Shown here: in pieces, positions 41,701 to 50,656 of the stretch
Layout of the letters: the number at the start of each line of letters is the position of its first letter
Numbering within the stretch: position 1 is the first letter of the stretch
Source: Ramlibacter sp.
GTDB taxonomy: Bacteria; Pseudomonadota; Gammaproteobacteria; Burkholderiales; Burkholderiaceae_C
Length of the DNA: 64,000 nucleotides
NCBI GenBank assembly: GCA_019635435.1
Contig: JAHBZM010000001.1
Location: 1,116,001 to 1,180,000 of the forward strand
Direction of reading: 5' to 3'
Position numbers and translations under genes: made by a program
The notes under the pieces: model-generated
Told to the model about the DNA's origin: nothing
Seen by the model: only the letters and a program-made list of their open reading frames with translations
Database searches by the model: none

Positions 41701-43089
41701 ATGCGAATCATCATTCTGGGGGCCGGCCGGGTCGGCGAGAGCGTCGCTGAGAGCCTGGTCTCCGAGCAAAACGACATCACGGTGATCGATCCGGAGGCGC
41801 AGCGCCTGCGCGATCTGGAAGACCGGCTGGACCTGCGCGGCGTGCAGGGCTATGGCACCCTGCCTTCGGTGCTCAAGCGCGCGGGCGCCGATGACGCCGA
41901 CATGCTGATCGCCTGCGCCGCGCTGGACGAGACCAACCTGGTCGCCTGCAAGATCGCGCACGACCAGTTCAACATCGCCACCACCATCGCGCGGCTGCGC
42001 TCGCCCGAGTTCCCCGAGGGCGGCGAGCTGCTGTGCAAGACCGGCTTTTCGGTGGACCATGTGATCTGCCCCGAGGAGTCGGTGGTGCGCTACATCCAGC
42101 AGCTCATCGACTACCCCGAAGCCCTGCAGGTGCTGGAGTTCTCGCAGGGCCGCGCCCACCTGGTGGCGGTGCGCGCCGTGGCCGGCAGCCCGCTGGTCAA
42201 CCACAAGATCGGCGAGATGGCGCAGCGCCTGCCGGCCGCCGAGATGCGCGTGGTGGCCATTTACCGCAACGACGTCGAGGTGGCCTGCGGCCCGCAGACC
42301 CAGGTGCTGGCCGGTGACGAGGTGTTCGTGCTGGCCGACAAGCAGCGCATCCGCTCCGCGCTGGTGGCCATCCACAACCAGGAAAAGCCGGTGCAGCGCG
42401 TGATGATCGCGGGCGGTGGCAAGGTGGGCCTGCGGCTGGCCCAGCGGCTGGCCCGGCAATGCCAGGTCAAGATCATCGAGCGCGACCGCCAGCGCTGCGA
42501 GGTGCTGGCCGCCGAGCTGCCGTCCGGCGTGCTGGTGCTGCACGGCGACTGCGCCGACCACGACCTGCTGACCGAGGAAAACGTCGGCGGGCTGGACCTG
42601 TTCCTGTCATTGACCAGCGACGATGAGGACAACATCCTTTCGGCCATGCTGGCCAAGCGGCTGGGCGCCACGCGGGTGCTGGCGCTGATCAACCGCCGCG
42701 CCTACGCCGAGCTGATCCAGGGCAGCACCATCGACATTGCCGTGTCGCCCTCGCAGACCGTCATTGGCGAGCTGCTGGCCCATGTGCGCCGCGGCGATGT
42801 GGCGGCCGTGCACAGCCTGCGCCGCGGCGACGCCGAGGCGCTGGAGGGCGTGGCGCGTGGCGATGCCAGCACCTCCAAGCTGGTCGGCCGGCGCATTGCC
42901 GACATCGCGTTGCCCGCCGGCGCCCGCTTTGCCGCGCTGGTGCGCGGCGCGGGCCGCGAGTGCCAGGTGCTGATGCCGCACCGCGACCTGGTGATCGAGA
43001 TCGACGACCACGTGATCGTGTTCCTGCCCCACAAGCGCCTGGTGCGCGACGTCGAGCGCCTGTTCCAGGTCAGCGCGACCTTCTTCTGA
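41701..43089 (+). CDS. trkA: Trk potassium uptake regulatory NAD-binding subunit
   Basis: A 462-residue peripheral membrane protein with two RCK_N/RCK_C repeats. The dinucleotide-binding motifs are IIILGAGRVGESVAE at the N-terminus and MIAGGGKVGLRLAQRLA near residue 240. It gates TrkH in response to nucleotides. trkH begins 13 bp later. Confidence 0.97.
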   Translation: MRIIILGAGRVGESVAESLVSEQNDITVIDPEAQRLRDLEDRLDLRGVQGYGTLPSVLKRAGADDADMLIACAALDETNLVACKIAHDQFNIATTIARLRSPEFPEGGELLCKTGFSVDHVICPEESVVRYIQQLIDYPEALQVLEFSQGRAHLVAVRAVAGSPLVNHKIGEMAQRLPAAEMRVVAIYRNDVEVACGPQTQVLAGDEVFVLADKQRIRSALVAIHNQEKPVQRVMIAGGGKVGLRLAQRLARQCQVKIIERDRQRCEVLAAELPSGVLVLHGDCADHDLLTEENVGGLDLFLSLTSDDEDNILSAMLAKRLGATRVLALINRRAYAELIQGSTIDIAVSPSQTVIGELLAHVRRGDVAAVHSLRRGDAEALEGVARGDASTSKLVGRRIADIALPAGARFAALVRGAGRECQVLMPHRDLVIEIDDHVIVFLPHKRLVRDVERLFQVSATFF

Positions 43090-43102
43090 GCCGGCCCGCG
43101 CC

Positions 43103-44572
43103 ATGCACAGCCTGAACCCCGTGCTGGCCGTGCTGTCGGTGCTGTCGCGCGTGATCATGGGCTTCTCGTTCACGCTGCTGGTGCCGCTGGCCTGGGCCTG
43201 GGGGCTGGACGCCCAGGGCCTGCCCGGCGTGTGGCTCAGCGCGTTCGCGGGCACGGCGCTGTCGGGCGCGGCGCTGTGGCTGCTCACGCGCGAGCACACG
43301 CGCGAGCTGCAGCCGCGCGACGGCATCCTGCTGGTCAACCTGGTGTGGGTGTCGCTCACGCTGTTTTCGGCGGCGCCGCTGATGTTCACCGTGCCCGGCC
43401 TGACCTGGACCGGCGCGATTTTCGAGGCCATGAGCGCGCTCACCGCCACCGGCGCCACCGTGCTGTCGGGGCTGGACCAGTTGCCGGTGTCGGTCAATGT
43501 GTGGCGCTGCTTCCTGCAGCTCATTGGCGGGCTGGGCATCATGCTGCTGGTGGTGGCGGTGCTGCCCATGCTCGGGCTGGGCGGGGTGCAGCTGTACCGC
43601 GCGGAAACGCCGGGCCCGATGAAGGACGCGCGCCTCACGCCGCGCATTGCCGAGACCGCGCGCGGCCTGTGGGCCGTGTATTTCGGCATGGCGCTGGCCT
43701 GCTTCCTGGCCTACCGCTTTGCCGGCATGAGCTGGGCCGACGCCTTCATGCACATGTGCACCACCATGGGCCTGGGCGGCCTGTCATCGCATGACGCCAG
43801 CTTTGCCTACTGGAACTCCTGGCAGATCGAGGCCGTGGCCGTGGTCTTCATGGGCCTGGCGGGCATCAGCTTTGCGCGCTATTTCATCCTGTGGCGCACG
43901 CGCTCGGCGGTGTCGCTGCTGCGTGACAGCGAGGTGCGCTGCTACGCGGCCGTGCTGCTGGCCGCCATCGTGGTGATCAGCGCACTGCTGCACGTGCACG
44001 GCACCTACCCCAGCCTGCCGCACGCGGTGCGCGCCACCACCTTCCAGGTGCTGTCGCTGGCCACCACCACGGGCTACTCATCGACCGACTACGCCCAGTG
44101 GCCGGCCTTCGCGCCGGTGCTGCTGATCTTTCTGGGCTGCTTTGCCTCGTGCGCGGGCTCCACGGGGGGCGGCATCAAGATGGTCCGCATGATCCTGCTG
44201 GTCAAGCAGGCCCGGCGCGAGCTGGTGCGCATCATCCACCCGCGCGTGGTCAACCCGGTCACGCTCAATGGCAAGAACATCCCGGCCACGGTGATCGCGG
44301 CGGTCATGGCCTTCATGCTGATCTATGGCGCGAGCATTGTGGGCCTGTCCATGCTCATGCTGGCCTCGGGGCTGGACGTGGTCACGGCGTTCTCGGCGGT
44401 GATCGTCTGCGTCAACAACATCGGGCCGGGCCTGGGGCTGGTGGGGCCGGCCTCGACCTTTGGCGTGTTCAACGAGTTCCAGACCTGGGTCTGCACCTTT
44501 GCCATGCTGCTGGGCCGGCTGGAGCTGCTCGCGGTGCTGGTGCTCTTCACCAGCCAGTTCTGGCGAAAATAG
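43103..44572 (+). CDS. trkH: Trk potassium transporter membrane subunit
   Basis: A 489-residue pore protein of the SKT superfamily with four M1-P-M2-like repeats. Selectivity-filter-like loops are visible as MSALTATGATVLSG, CTTMGLGGLSSHD, ATTTGYSSTDYA and VNNIGPGLGLVG. It functions with trkA, which it directly follows. Confidence 0.96.
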   Translation: MHSLNPVLAVLSVLSRVIMGFSFTLLVPLAWAWGLDAQGLPGVWLSAFAGTALSGAALWLLTREHTRELQPRDGILLVNLVWVSLTLFSAAPLMFTVPGLTWTGAIFEAMSALTATGATVLSGLDQLPVSVNVWRCFLQLIGGLGIMLLVVAVLPMLGLGGVQLYRAETPGPMKDARLTPRIAETARGLWAVYFGMALACFLAYRFAGMSWADAFMHMCTTMGLGGLSSHDASFAYWNSWQIEAVAVVFMGLAGISFARYFILWRTRSAVSLLRDSEVRCYAAVLLAAIVVISALLHVHGTYPSLPHAVRATTFQVLSLATTTGYSSTDYAQWPAFAPVLLIFLGCFASCAGSTGGGIKMVRMILLVKQARRELVRIIHPRVVNPVTLNGKNIPATVIAAVMAFMLIYGASIVGLSMLMLASGLDVVTAFSAVIVCVNNIGPGLGLVGPASTFGVFNEFQTWVCTFAMLLGRLELLAVLVLFTSQFWRK

Positions 44573-44625
44573 GGCCACAGCCCCATGGCCGAGCCGGCCG
44601 CCCTGACCCAACAAGGAGATGTTCC

Positions 44626-45039
44626 ATGCCCATTACCAAAGGATTCCGCGCGCTGGTTGACGAGGCCATGGCCCAGGTCACCACCTATTCGGTGGCCGAG
44701 GTCCAGGCCCGGCTCGGTGACCCGGCCGTGCAGATCGTCGATATCCGCGACGTGCGCGAGCTGGCCGGCGGCACGGTGGTGGGCGCCTACCACGCGCCGC
44801 GCGGCATGCTGGAATTCTGGGTGGACCCCGACTCGCCGTACCACAAGCCCCTGTTTGCCGACGAGGGCAAGGAGTACATCCTGTTCTGCGGCGCCGGCTG
44901 GCGCAGCGCGCTGGCGGCCAAGGCCCTGCAGGACATGGGCATGACCAATGTGGCGCACATCGACGGTGGCTACACCGAATGGGTCAACCAGGGCGCGCCC
45001 ACCGAAACACTGGAACAGCGCAAGGCCCGCAAGGGATGA
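44626..45039 (+). CDS. Single-domain rhodanese-like protein
   Basis: A 137-residue protein with active-site Cys88 in the loop CGAGWRS and the WxxG end motif as TEWVNQG. It probably transfers sulfane sulfur; acceptor unknown. The ATG at 44626 follows AAGGAG. Its stop overlaps the start of the YchJ-like gene (ATGATG region). Confidence 0.9.
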   Translation: MPITKGFRALVDEAMAQVTTYSVAEVQARLGDPAVQIVDIRDVRELAGGTVVGAYHAPRGMLEFWVDPDSPYHKPLFADEGKEYILFCGAGWRSALAAKALQDMGMTNVAHIDGGYTEWVNQGAPTETLEQRKARKG

Positions 45040-45485
45040 TGGCCGCGCCGCGCCTGTGCCCCTGCGGCCAGACCAGTGCCGCCGGCCAGCCGCTGGCCTA
45101 CGCGGCCTGCTGCGGCCGCTTTCTCGAGGGCCCGGCCACCTTGCTGGCGCCTGATGCGCAGACGCTCATGCGCTCGCGCTACACCGCGTTTGCGCTGGAC
45201 CGCGTGGACTACCTGCTGGCCACCTGGCACCCCGACACCTGCCCCGACGATCCGGGTCCCATGCCTGGCACCAAATGGCTGGGGCTGGAGGTGCGCGGCC
45301 ACTGGCGGGTGGACGAGACCCATGCCGAGGTGGAGTTCGTTGCGCGCTACCGCGTCACCGGCGCCGCCCAGGCCGCGGGCGGCGGACGCGCCGTGCGCCT
45401 GCATGAGCGCAGCCGCTTTGTGCGCGAGCAGGGCCGCTGGCTGTATGTGGACGGCGACCTGAACCCTTCGACCCAGCGGGAATGA
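45036..45485 (+). CDS. YchJ-family (UPF0225) SEC-C-motif protein
   Basis: A 149-residue protein. The N-terminal CPCGQ...AACCGRFLEG is the SEC-C-type zinc motif, and the central part (LMRSRYTAFALDRVDYLLATWHP) is typical of YchJ. The fold of the rest is NTF2-like in relatives. Function unknown. The start is one of two adjacent ATG codons at 45036 and 45039, overlapping the rhodanese stop. Confidence 0.88.
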   Translation: MMAAPRLCPCGQTSAAGQPLAYAACCGRFLEGPATLLAPDAQTLMRSRYTAFALDRVDYLLATWHPDTCPDDPGPMPGTKWLGLEVRGHWRVDETHAEVEFVARYRVTGAAQAAGGGRAVRLHERSRFVREQGRWLYVDGDLNPSTQRE

Positions 45486-45507
45486 CCGAAGCCAGAAAGA
45501 AACCCTG

Positions 45508-46179
45508 ATGTTGCCGTTTGAAGCGGTCCTGTTTGATTGCGATGGCGTGCTGGTCGACAGCGAGCCCATCACCAACGGCGTGTTGCGCGACATGCTGGAG
45601 GAGCTCGGCTGGTCGCTCAGCCCGCAGGAGTGCATGCGCCTGTTCATCGGCAAGGCCGTGAAGGACGAGGCCGCGCTGATCGAGGCCCGCACCGGCCAGC
45701 CGCTCACCGAGGCCTGGCTGGCGCGCTTTCGCGAGCGGCGCAACGAGGGCCTGCTGCGCGACGTGCAGCCGATCCGCGGGGCCGTGGCGGCCGCGGCGCA
45801 ACTGCATGGGCTCTACCAGGGCCGGCTGGCCTGCGCCTCGGGCGCGGACCGCTTCAAGGTGGAACTGCAGATGGACAAGTGCGGCCTCATGCCCTATTTC
45901 AGCGGCCGCATCTTCAGTGGCCACGAACTGCCGCGCTCCAAGCCCGCGCCCGACGTGTACCTGGCCGCGGCCGCCGCGCTGGGCGTGGCGCCCGCGCGCT
46001 GCGCCGTGGTCGAGGACACCGTGACCGGCGCCACGGCCGGCGTGGCCGCCGGCGCCACCGTGTTTGGCTACAGCCCCCCTGAAGCCGGGCACGATGCGCC
46101 CCACGCGCTGCGCCGGGCCGGCGCCACCCACATCTTCACCGACATGGCGCAACTGCCGGCCCTGCTGGGCGCCGCCTGA
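45508..46179 (+). CDS. HAD-superfamily (subfamily IA) phosphatase
   Basis: A 223-residue phosphatase with motif I AVLFDCDGVLVDSEP (Asp10, Asp12), a cap domain, motif III Lys in RSKPAPDVYLAAA and motif IV VVEDTVTGATAG. It resembles the beta-phosphoglucomutase/phosphoglycolate phosphatase group; the substrate (sugar phosphate) is not fixed. Confidence 0.92.
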   Translation: MLPFEAVLFDCDGVLVDSEPITNGVLRDMLEELGWSLSPQECMRLFIGKAVKDEAALIEARTGQPLTEAWLARFRERRNEGLLRDVQPIRGAVAAAAQLHGLYQGRLACASGADRFKVELQMDKCGLMPYFSGRIFSGHELPRSKPAPDVYLAAAAALGVAPARCAVVEDTVTGATAGVAAGATVFGYSPPEAGHDAPHALRRAGATHIFTDMAQLPALLGAA

Positions 46180-46195
46180 GCCACGTCCGCACCCC

Positions 46196-47203
46196 ATGAA
46201 AGCCGCCGCCGTCACGCCCGTGGCCTTTGTGAGGATGCTGCTCATGGCCTACGCCAAATACGGCGCGGACCCGCAGGCGGCGCTGGCGCGCGCGCAGATC
46301 GGGCCCGACACGCTGCGCCGGCGCGAGGCCACGGTCACCTCGTGGCAACTGCAGGTGCTGGCCGGCGAAGCCATGCGCGAGCTCGACGACGAGGCGCTGG
46401 GCTGGTTCTCGCGCCGGCTGCCCTGGGGCAGCTATGTGATGCTGCTGCGGGCTTCGCTCACGTCGCCCAACCTGGGGGTGGCGCTGAAGCGCTGGCTGCG
46501 CCACCACAACCTGCTGACCGACGACATCGTGCTGTCGCTGCACGAGGCCGGCGACCTGGCCACCGTGGCCCTGGTGGAACGGCGGCTGGACCCGGCGATG
46601 CGCGAGTTCTGCCTGGTCACGCTCCTGCGCAACATCCACGGCATCAGCTGCTGGCTGGTGGACTCGGGCATCGCGCTGGAGGCGGTGGCGTTCCCGTTCA
46701 AGGCGCCCGCGCATGCGCCGGTGTACCCGCTGCTGTTTCCGGGGCCGGTGCATTTTGGCGCGCTGCACGCGGCGCTGAGCTTTGACTCGCGCTACCTGGC
46801 CCTGCCTCTGCGGCGCGACGACAAGGCCCTGCGCGCGCTGCTGCCGCAGGCCCTGTCGCTGGTGGTGCGGCCCTACAAGCGCGACCGCCTGCTGGTGCAG
46901 CGCGTGCGCATGCTGCTGCAGGACCAGCCCGGCGCCGCCACGGCCGACGCGCTGGCCCATGCGCTGAATGTGTCGCCGCGCACTCTGCACCGCCAGTTGC
47001 AGCAGGAGGGCGCCTCGCTGCAGGACCTGAAGGACGAGGTGCGCCAGGAGCAGGCCATGGCGCTGCTGCGGCGCACCGCGCGCCCGGTCAAGCAGGTGGC
47101 GCAGGCCGTGGGCTTCAGCAGCGAAAAAAGCTTTGCCCGGGCCTTCCGGCACTGGACAGGGGACTCTCCGGCGGAGTACCGTCGCAAGGGCCTGCCCGCC
47201 TGA
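46196..47203 (+). CDS. AraC-family transcriptional regulator with arabinose-binding-like domain
   Basis: A 335-residue regulator. The N-terminal ~200 residues match the arabinose_bd/OruR-type sensory domain, and the C-terminal ~85 residues hold the two AraC HTHs (LNVSPRTLHRQLQQEG and VKQVAQAVGFSSEKSFARAF). The ATG at 46196 gives the family start. It lies ahead of the MDR dehydrogenase gene, its likely target by neighbourhood, with a dispersed repeat between them. Confidence 0.92.
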   Translation: MKAAAVTPVAFVRMLLMAYAKYGADPQAALARAQIGPDTLRRREATVTSWQLQVLAGEAMRELDDEALGWFSRRLPWGSYVMLLRASLTSPNLGVALKRWLRHHNLLTDDIVLSLHEAGDLATVALVERRLDPAMREFCLVTLLRNIHGISCWLVDSGIALEAVAFPFKAPAHAPVYPLLFPGPVHFGALHAALSFDSRYLALPLRRDDKALRALLPQALSLVVRPYKRDRLLVQRVRMLLQDQPGAATADALAHALNVSPRTLHRQLQQEGASLQDLKDEVRQEQAMALLRRTARPVKQVAQAVGFSSEKSFARAFRHWTGDSPAEYRRKGLPA

Positions 47204-47216
47204 GGTGCCTCGATTT

Positions 47217-47264
47217 GCTATGAAAACAATAGCTGCCAGTGGCCGCCCCGCCTGGACTACAACC
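47217..47264 (+). repeat. Reference copy of the dispersed ~48-bp repeat
   Basis: Core GCTATGAAAACAATAGC (17 bp, 5-bp inverted arms), then a 31-bp tail with AGTGGCC, CCCGCC and TGGACTAC. It lies between the AraC-type gene and the MDR gene and was used as the reference for the copies at 40484, 22771 and 11800. No T-run follows, so it may not terminate transcription here. Confidence 0.7.
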
Positions 47265-47287
47265 ACTTTTCATTCATGGAGACCGCT

Positions 47288-48430
47288 ATGAACCCCTCCA
47301 ACCTGCCTTCCGGCTTCCAGTTGCGCTCGCGGGTCACGCCGCAGGGCGAACTGGTGATCTCGCTGGCCACCGTGCCCACCCCCGCCCCCGCCTTCGACGA
47401 GGTGGTGCTGCAGGTGCAGGCCACCCCGATCAACCCGTCGGACATCGGCCTGCTGTTCGGCGCGGCCGACATCGCCAGCGCGCGGCTCACCGGCACGCAG
47501 GCGGCGCCGGCCGTGACCGCGCAGATCCCGCCTGCCGCCATGAAGGCCATGGCCGGGCGGCTGGACCAGGACCTGCCGGTGGGCAACGAAGGCGCGGGCG
47601 TGGTGGTGGCCGCCGGGGCGTCCGTTCAGGCCCAGGCGCTGCTGGGCAAGACCGTGGCCGTGCTGGGCGGGGCCATGTATTCGCAGTACCGCTGCGTCAA
47701 GGCCGAGCAATGCCTGCTGCTGCCCGAGGGCACCACGGCGGCCGAGGGCGCGTCGTGCTTCGTCAACCCGTTGACCTCGCTGGGCATGGTGGAGACCATG
47801 CGCCGCGAAGGGCACAAGGCCCTGGTGCACACGGCGGCCGCCTCCAACCTGGGGCAGATGCTCAACCGCGTCTGCCTCAAGGACGGCATCGGCCTGGTCA
47901 ACATCGTGCGCAAGGCCGAGCAGGAAGCGCTGCTGCGGGCCCAGGGCGCGGTGTGCGTGTGCAACGCCGCCTCGCCTACCTTCATGGAGGACCTGACCCA
48001 GGCGCTGGTGGCCACCGGCGCGACCATTGCCTTTGACGCGATTGGCGGCGGCAAGCTCGCGGGGCAGATCCTCACGGCCATGGAGGCCGCGCTCAACCGC
48101 ACCGCCACCGAGTACAGCCGCTATGGCTCGACCACCCACAAGCAGGTGTACATCTATGGCGGGCTGGACACCGGCCCCACCGAGTTCAACCGCAGCTTTG
48201 GCATGAGCTGGGGCATGGGCGGCTGGCTGCTGTTCCCGTTCCTGCAACGCATCGGCGCTGAGGCCGCGCAGGCGCTGCGCCAGCGCGTGGCCAGCGAACT
48301 CAAGACCACGTTTGCCAGCCACTACGCCCAGGTGCTTTCGCTGCGCGAGGCGCTGGAGCCCGCGCAGATGGCGGTCTATGGGCAGCGCGCCACGGGCGCC
48401 AAGACCCTGATCGACCCCAGCAAGCCGTAG
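47288..48430 (+). CDS. Zinc-binding-type medium-chain dehydrogenase/reductase
   Basis: A 380-residue MDR protein. QATPINPSDIGLLFG and VGNEGAGVVVAAG are the catalytic-domain motifs, followed by a Rossmann domain (VHTAAASNLGQMLNR). The classic zinc-binding cysteine cluster is missing, so it is closer to the quinone-reductase-like or enoyl-reductase-like branch. The ATG at 47288 is preferred over 47276 because GGAGA lies at proper distance. Substrate unknown. Confidence 0.88.
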   Translation: MNPSNLPSGFQLRSRVTPQGELVISLATVPTPAPAFDEVVLQVQATPINPSDIGLLFGAADIASARLTGTQAAPAVTAQIPPAAMKAMAGRLDQDLPVGNEGAGVVVAAGASVQAQALLGKTVAVLGGAMYSQYRCVKAEQCLLLPEGTTAAEGASCFVNPLTSLGMVETMRREGHKALVHTAAASNLGQMLNRVCLKDGIGLVNIVRKAEQEALLRAQGAVCVCNAASPTFMEDLTQALVATGATIAFDAIGGGKLAGQILTAMEAALNRTATEYSRYGSTTHKQVYIYGGLDTGPTEFNRSFGMSWGMGGWLLFPFLQRIGAEAAQALRQRVASELKTTFASHYAQVLSLREALEPAQMAVYGQRATGAKTLIDPSKP

Positions 48431-48443
48431 CGGTCGCGCCGGC

Positions 48444-49832
48444 TCAGCGCTGCCAGCCGCCCAGCCGGATGGCCGCGGCGATGGTGAAGGCGTACAGCGC
48501 CAGGCTCAGTGCCACCACGCCGAAGAAGGCCGCAGGCGGGGTCTTCAGCAGGTGAACGCAGACCCAGCCGCCGGCCACGACCACCACCAGGCGCAGCGCG
48601 CTGCCCGCCAGCGGCCAGAACATCCGGCCCGCGCCCTGGGACGCAAAGAACAGCGCCAGGCCCAGACCAAACAGGCCGTAGCAGGCGCCCACGATGTTCA
48701 GGTACTGCCCGCCAAAGCCGCGCACCGCGGGGTCGGCGGTGAACAGGTTCATCCACAGCGCGGGCGCCAGTGCCGCCCCCAGGCCAATGGCGCCGGTGAT
48801 GGCGGCCACCACGGCCGCGCCCGTCCAGGTCACGCGCAAGGCCCGCGCATGCTGGCCGGCGCCCATGTTGGTGGCCACCATGGCCGTGAGCGCCGTGCCA
48901 AAGCCGAAAGCGATGGGCACCAGGATGTATTCGAGCCGCGCGGCCACGCCGTAGCCTGCCAGCGCCGCGATGCCGTAGCTGCCGATGAAGGCCGTGGCCG
49001 CCGCGATCGAGCCATTGCTGATCACCGGGCTCAGCGAGGCCGGAATGCCCACGCGCAGGATGGCCCGCAGCAGGTTCTGGCGCAGGCGCCAGGGCAGGCG
49101 GTTGAGCTGGACGGCGCCGCCACGGCGCAGCAGATGGGCGGCCAGCACCAGCGCACCCAGCGCGTTGATGCTCACGGTGCTGGTGGCTGCGCCCGCCACA
49201 CCCAGCCCGGGCACCGGCCCCCAGCCAAACACCAGCAACGGGCACAGCACCACATGAACTGCGGCGGTGCCCAGCAGGACCAGCGAGGGCAGCAGCATGT
49301 TGCCGGCGCCGCGGACAATGGCCGCCAGAACGTTGCCGAGCCAGATGGCGAGCGCACCGCCGAACAGCACGTTGGCGTAGGCCATGGCATCGGCCAGAGC
49401 CGCGCCCCGGCCGCCCATGGCCGCGTACACCGCGCGCCCGAGGCCAAATTGCGCGAGCATGAACAGGGCGGCGGCCACGCAGGCGATGAACAGCGCATGC
49501 TGGGCCAGCCGGCTGGCGTCGTCGCGTTGGCCGGCCCCCAGCGCCCGCGCCACCGCGGCCGTGGTGGCGCCGCCGATGCCGCCCGCCGACATCTGGATCA
49601 TCAGCATCGACAGCGGGAACACCAGTGCCACGCCCGCCAGCGCGTTGGCGCCCAGCCGCCCGAGGATGAAGCCGTCATAGCCGATCACCAGCGTCATCGC
49701 GAACAGCCCCACCACGTTGGGCGCGGCCAGCTTGAACAGGGTGGCCACCAGCGGCGCGTGCAGCATCTGGTGGGTGCGGTCGTTGCCGGCGCTGGCCAGG
49801 GCCGCGCCAGGGTGGGGGAGGGTGGTGCTCAT
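48444..49832 (-). CDS. MATE-family efflux transporter
   Basis: A 462-residue membrane protein with about twelve hydrophobic helices in two homologous halves (LFKLAAPNVVGLFAMTLVIG and ILRVGIPASLSPVISNGSIA start the halves). It should export a drug-like or cationic compound with a Na+ or H+ gradient. It starts 12 bp behind the SDR gene and ends convergent to the MDR gene. It is likely co-transcribed with the SDR gene and so under the TetR protein. Confidence 0.92.
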   Translation of the reverse strand: MSTTLPHPGAALASAGNDRTHQMLHAPLVATLFKLAAPNVVGLFAMTLVIGYDGFILGRLGANALAGVALVFPLSMLMIQMSAGGIGGATTAAVARALGAGQRDDASRLAQHALFIACVAAALFMLAQFGLGRAVYAAMGGRGAALADAMAYANVLFGGALAIWLGNVLAAIVRGAGNMLLPSLVLLGTAAVHVVLCPLLVFGWGPVPGLGVAGAATSTVSINALGALVLAAHLLRRGGAVQLNRLPWRLRQNLLRAILRVGIPASLSPVISNGSIAAATAFIGSYGIAALAGYGVAARLEYILVPIAFGFGTALTAMVATNMGAGQHARALRVTWTGAAVVAAITGAIGLGAALAPALWMNLFTADPAVRGFGGQYLNIVGACYGLFGLGLALFFASQGAGRMFWPLAGSALRLVVVVAGGWVCVHLLKTPPAAFFGVVALSLALYAFTIAAAIRLGGWQR

Positions 49833-49844
49833 GCGCTGCCCGGC

Positions 49845-50546
49845 TCAGGCCGGCACCAGGTAGACGCCGGGTTCGGCCGACAGGCCCTGCTTGACCTGGC
49901 GCGTGATGTCGTCGGCCAGCACTTCGTCGGCGCCGGCCTCGAGCGCATCCAGCGCGCGGCGCACGACGTCACCGGGGGTGGATTTCGGCATGTCGATGCC
50001 GCGGGTCAGGTCGGTGTCGACAAAGCCCATGTGCATGCCCAGCACCTGCGTGCCCTGCGCGCGAAGCTCATGGCGCAGGCCATTGGTCAACGCCCAGGCC
50101 GCGGACTTGGTGGCGCCATACACCCCCAGCAGCGGCCGGTTGATCCAGCTTGCCACCGACAGCACGTTGACGATGGCGCCGCCGCCATTGGCCGCGAGCA
50201 CGGGCGCAAAGGCCTGGCTCATGCGCAGCGGGCCGAAGAAGTTGGTTTCGAGCTGGGCGCGGCTGGACTCGCCATCCGCATCGGCCAGAAAGCCGCCCAG
50301 GGTGGCCACGCCCGCGTTGTTGATCAGCACCGTCACGTCCTGGCAACGTTGCGCGGCGGCGGCGATGTCGGCTGCGCGGGTGACATCCAGCTGCAGGGCT
50401 TCGACGCCTGGCAGGGTGATGCTGGCGGGCTGGCGCGCGCCCGCGTAGACCTTGCGCGCGCCGCGCGCCAGGGCCTCGCGTGCAAAGGCCAGGCCGATGC
50501 CGCGGTTGGCACCTGTGATGAGGACGACGGCGTTACTGAGTTTCAT
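49845..50546 (-). CDS. Short-chain dehydrogenase/reductase
   Basis: A 233-residue SDR. The cofactor motif is TGANRGIG, then NNAG, and the catalytic Ser...Tyr-x-x-x-Lys is seen as SVASWINRPLLGVYGATK. Substrate unknown. An operator-like palindrome shared with the tetR promoter lies 48-67 bp upstream. Confidence 0.93.
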   Translation of the reverse strand: MKLSNAVVLITGANRGIGLAFAREALARGARKVYAGARQPASITLPGVEALQLDVTRAADIAAAAQRCQDVTVLINNAGVATLGGFLADADGESSRAQLETNFFGPLRMSQAFAPVLAANGGGAIVNVLSVASWINRPLLGVYGATKSAAWALTNGLRHELRAQGTQVLGMHMGFVDTDLTRGIDMPKSTPGDVVRRALDALEAGADEVLADDITRQVKQGLSAEPGVYLVPA

Positions 50547-50593
50547 GGGGAGGCTCCGTGGGTTGGGCTGCCGTGCAGCGGGGATAAGGAGAA

Positions 50594-50613
50594 TTTATGA
50601 TGATCGTCATATT
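50594..50613. promoter_or_regulatory. TetR-type operator upstream of the SDR-MATE unit
   Basis: TTTATGATGATCGTCATATT agrees at 17 of 20 positions with the sequence at 51260-51279. It has TATGA/TCATA arms and lies in the 110-bp gap between the TetR and SDR genes. Confidence 0.7.
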
Positions 50614-50656
50614 CAAGGGCAAAGGCGGGGCGGAACGCAAAGGGGGGCTGTTGGCG

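Noticed and set aside
45464..45500. TTCGACCCAGCGGGAA near the YchJ-type stop as a second copy of the glyQ leader repeat
   Set aside because: Similarity is limited to a few bases and it is explained by coding sequence.
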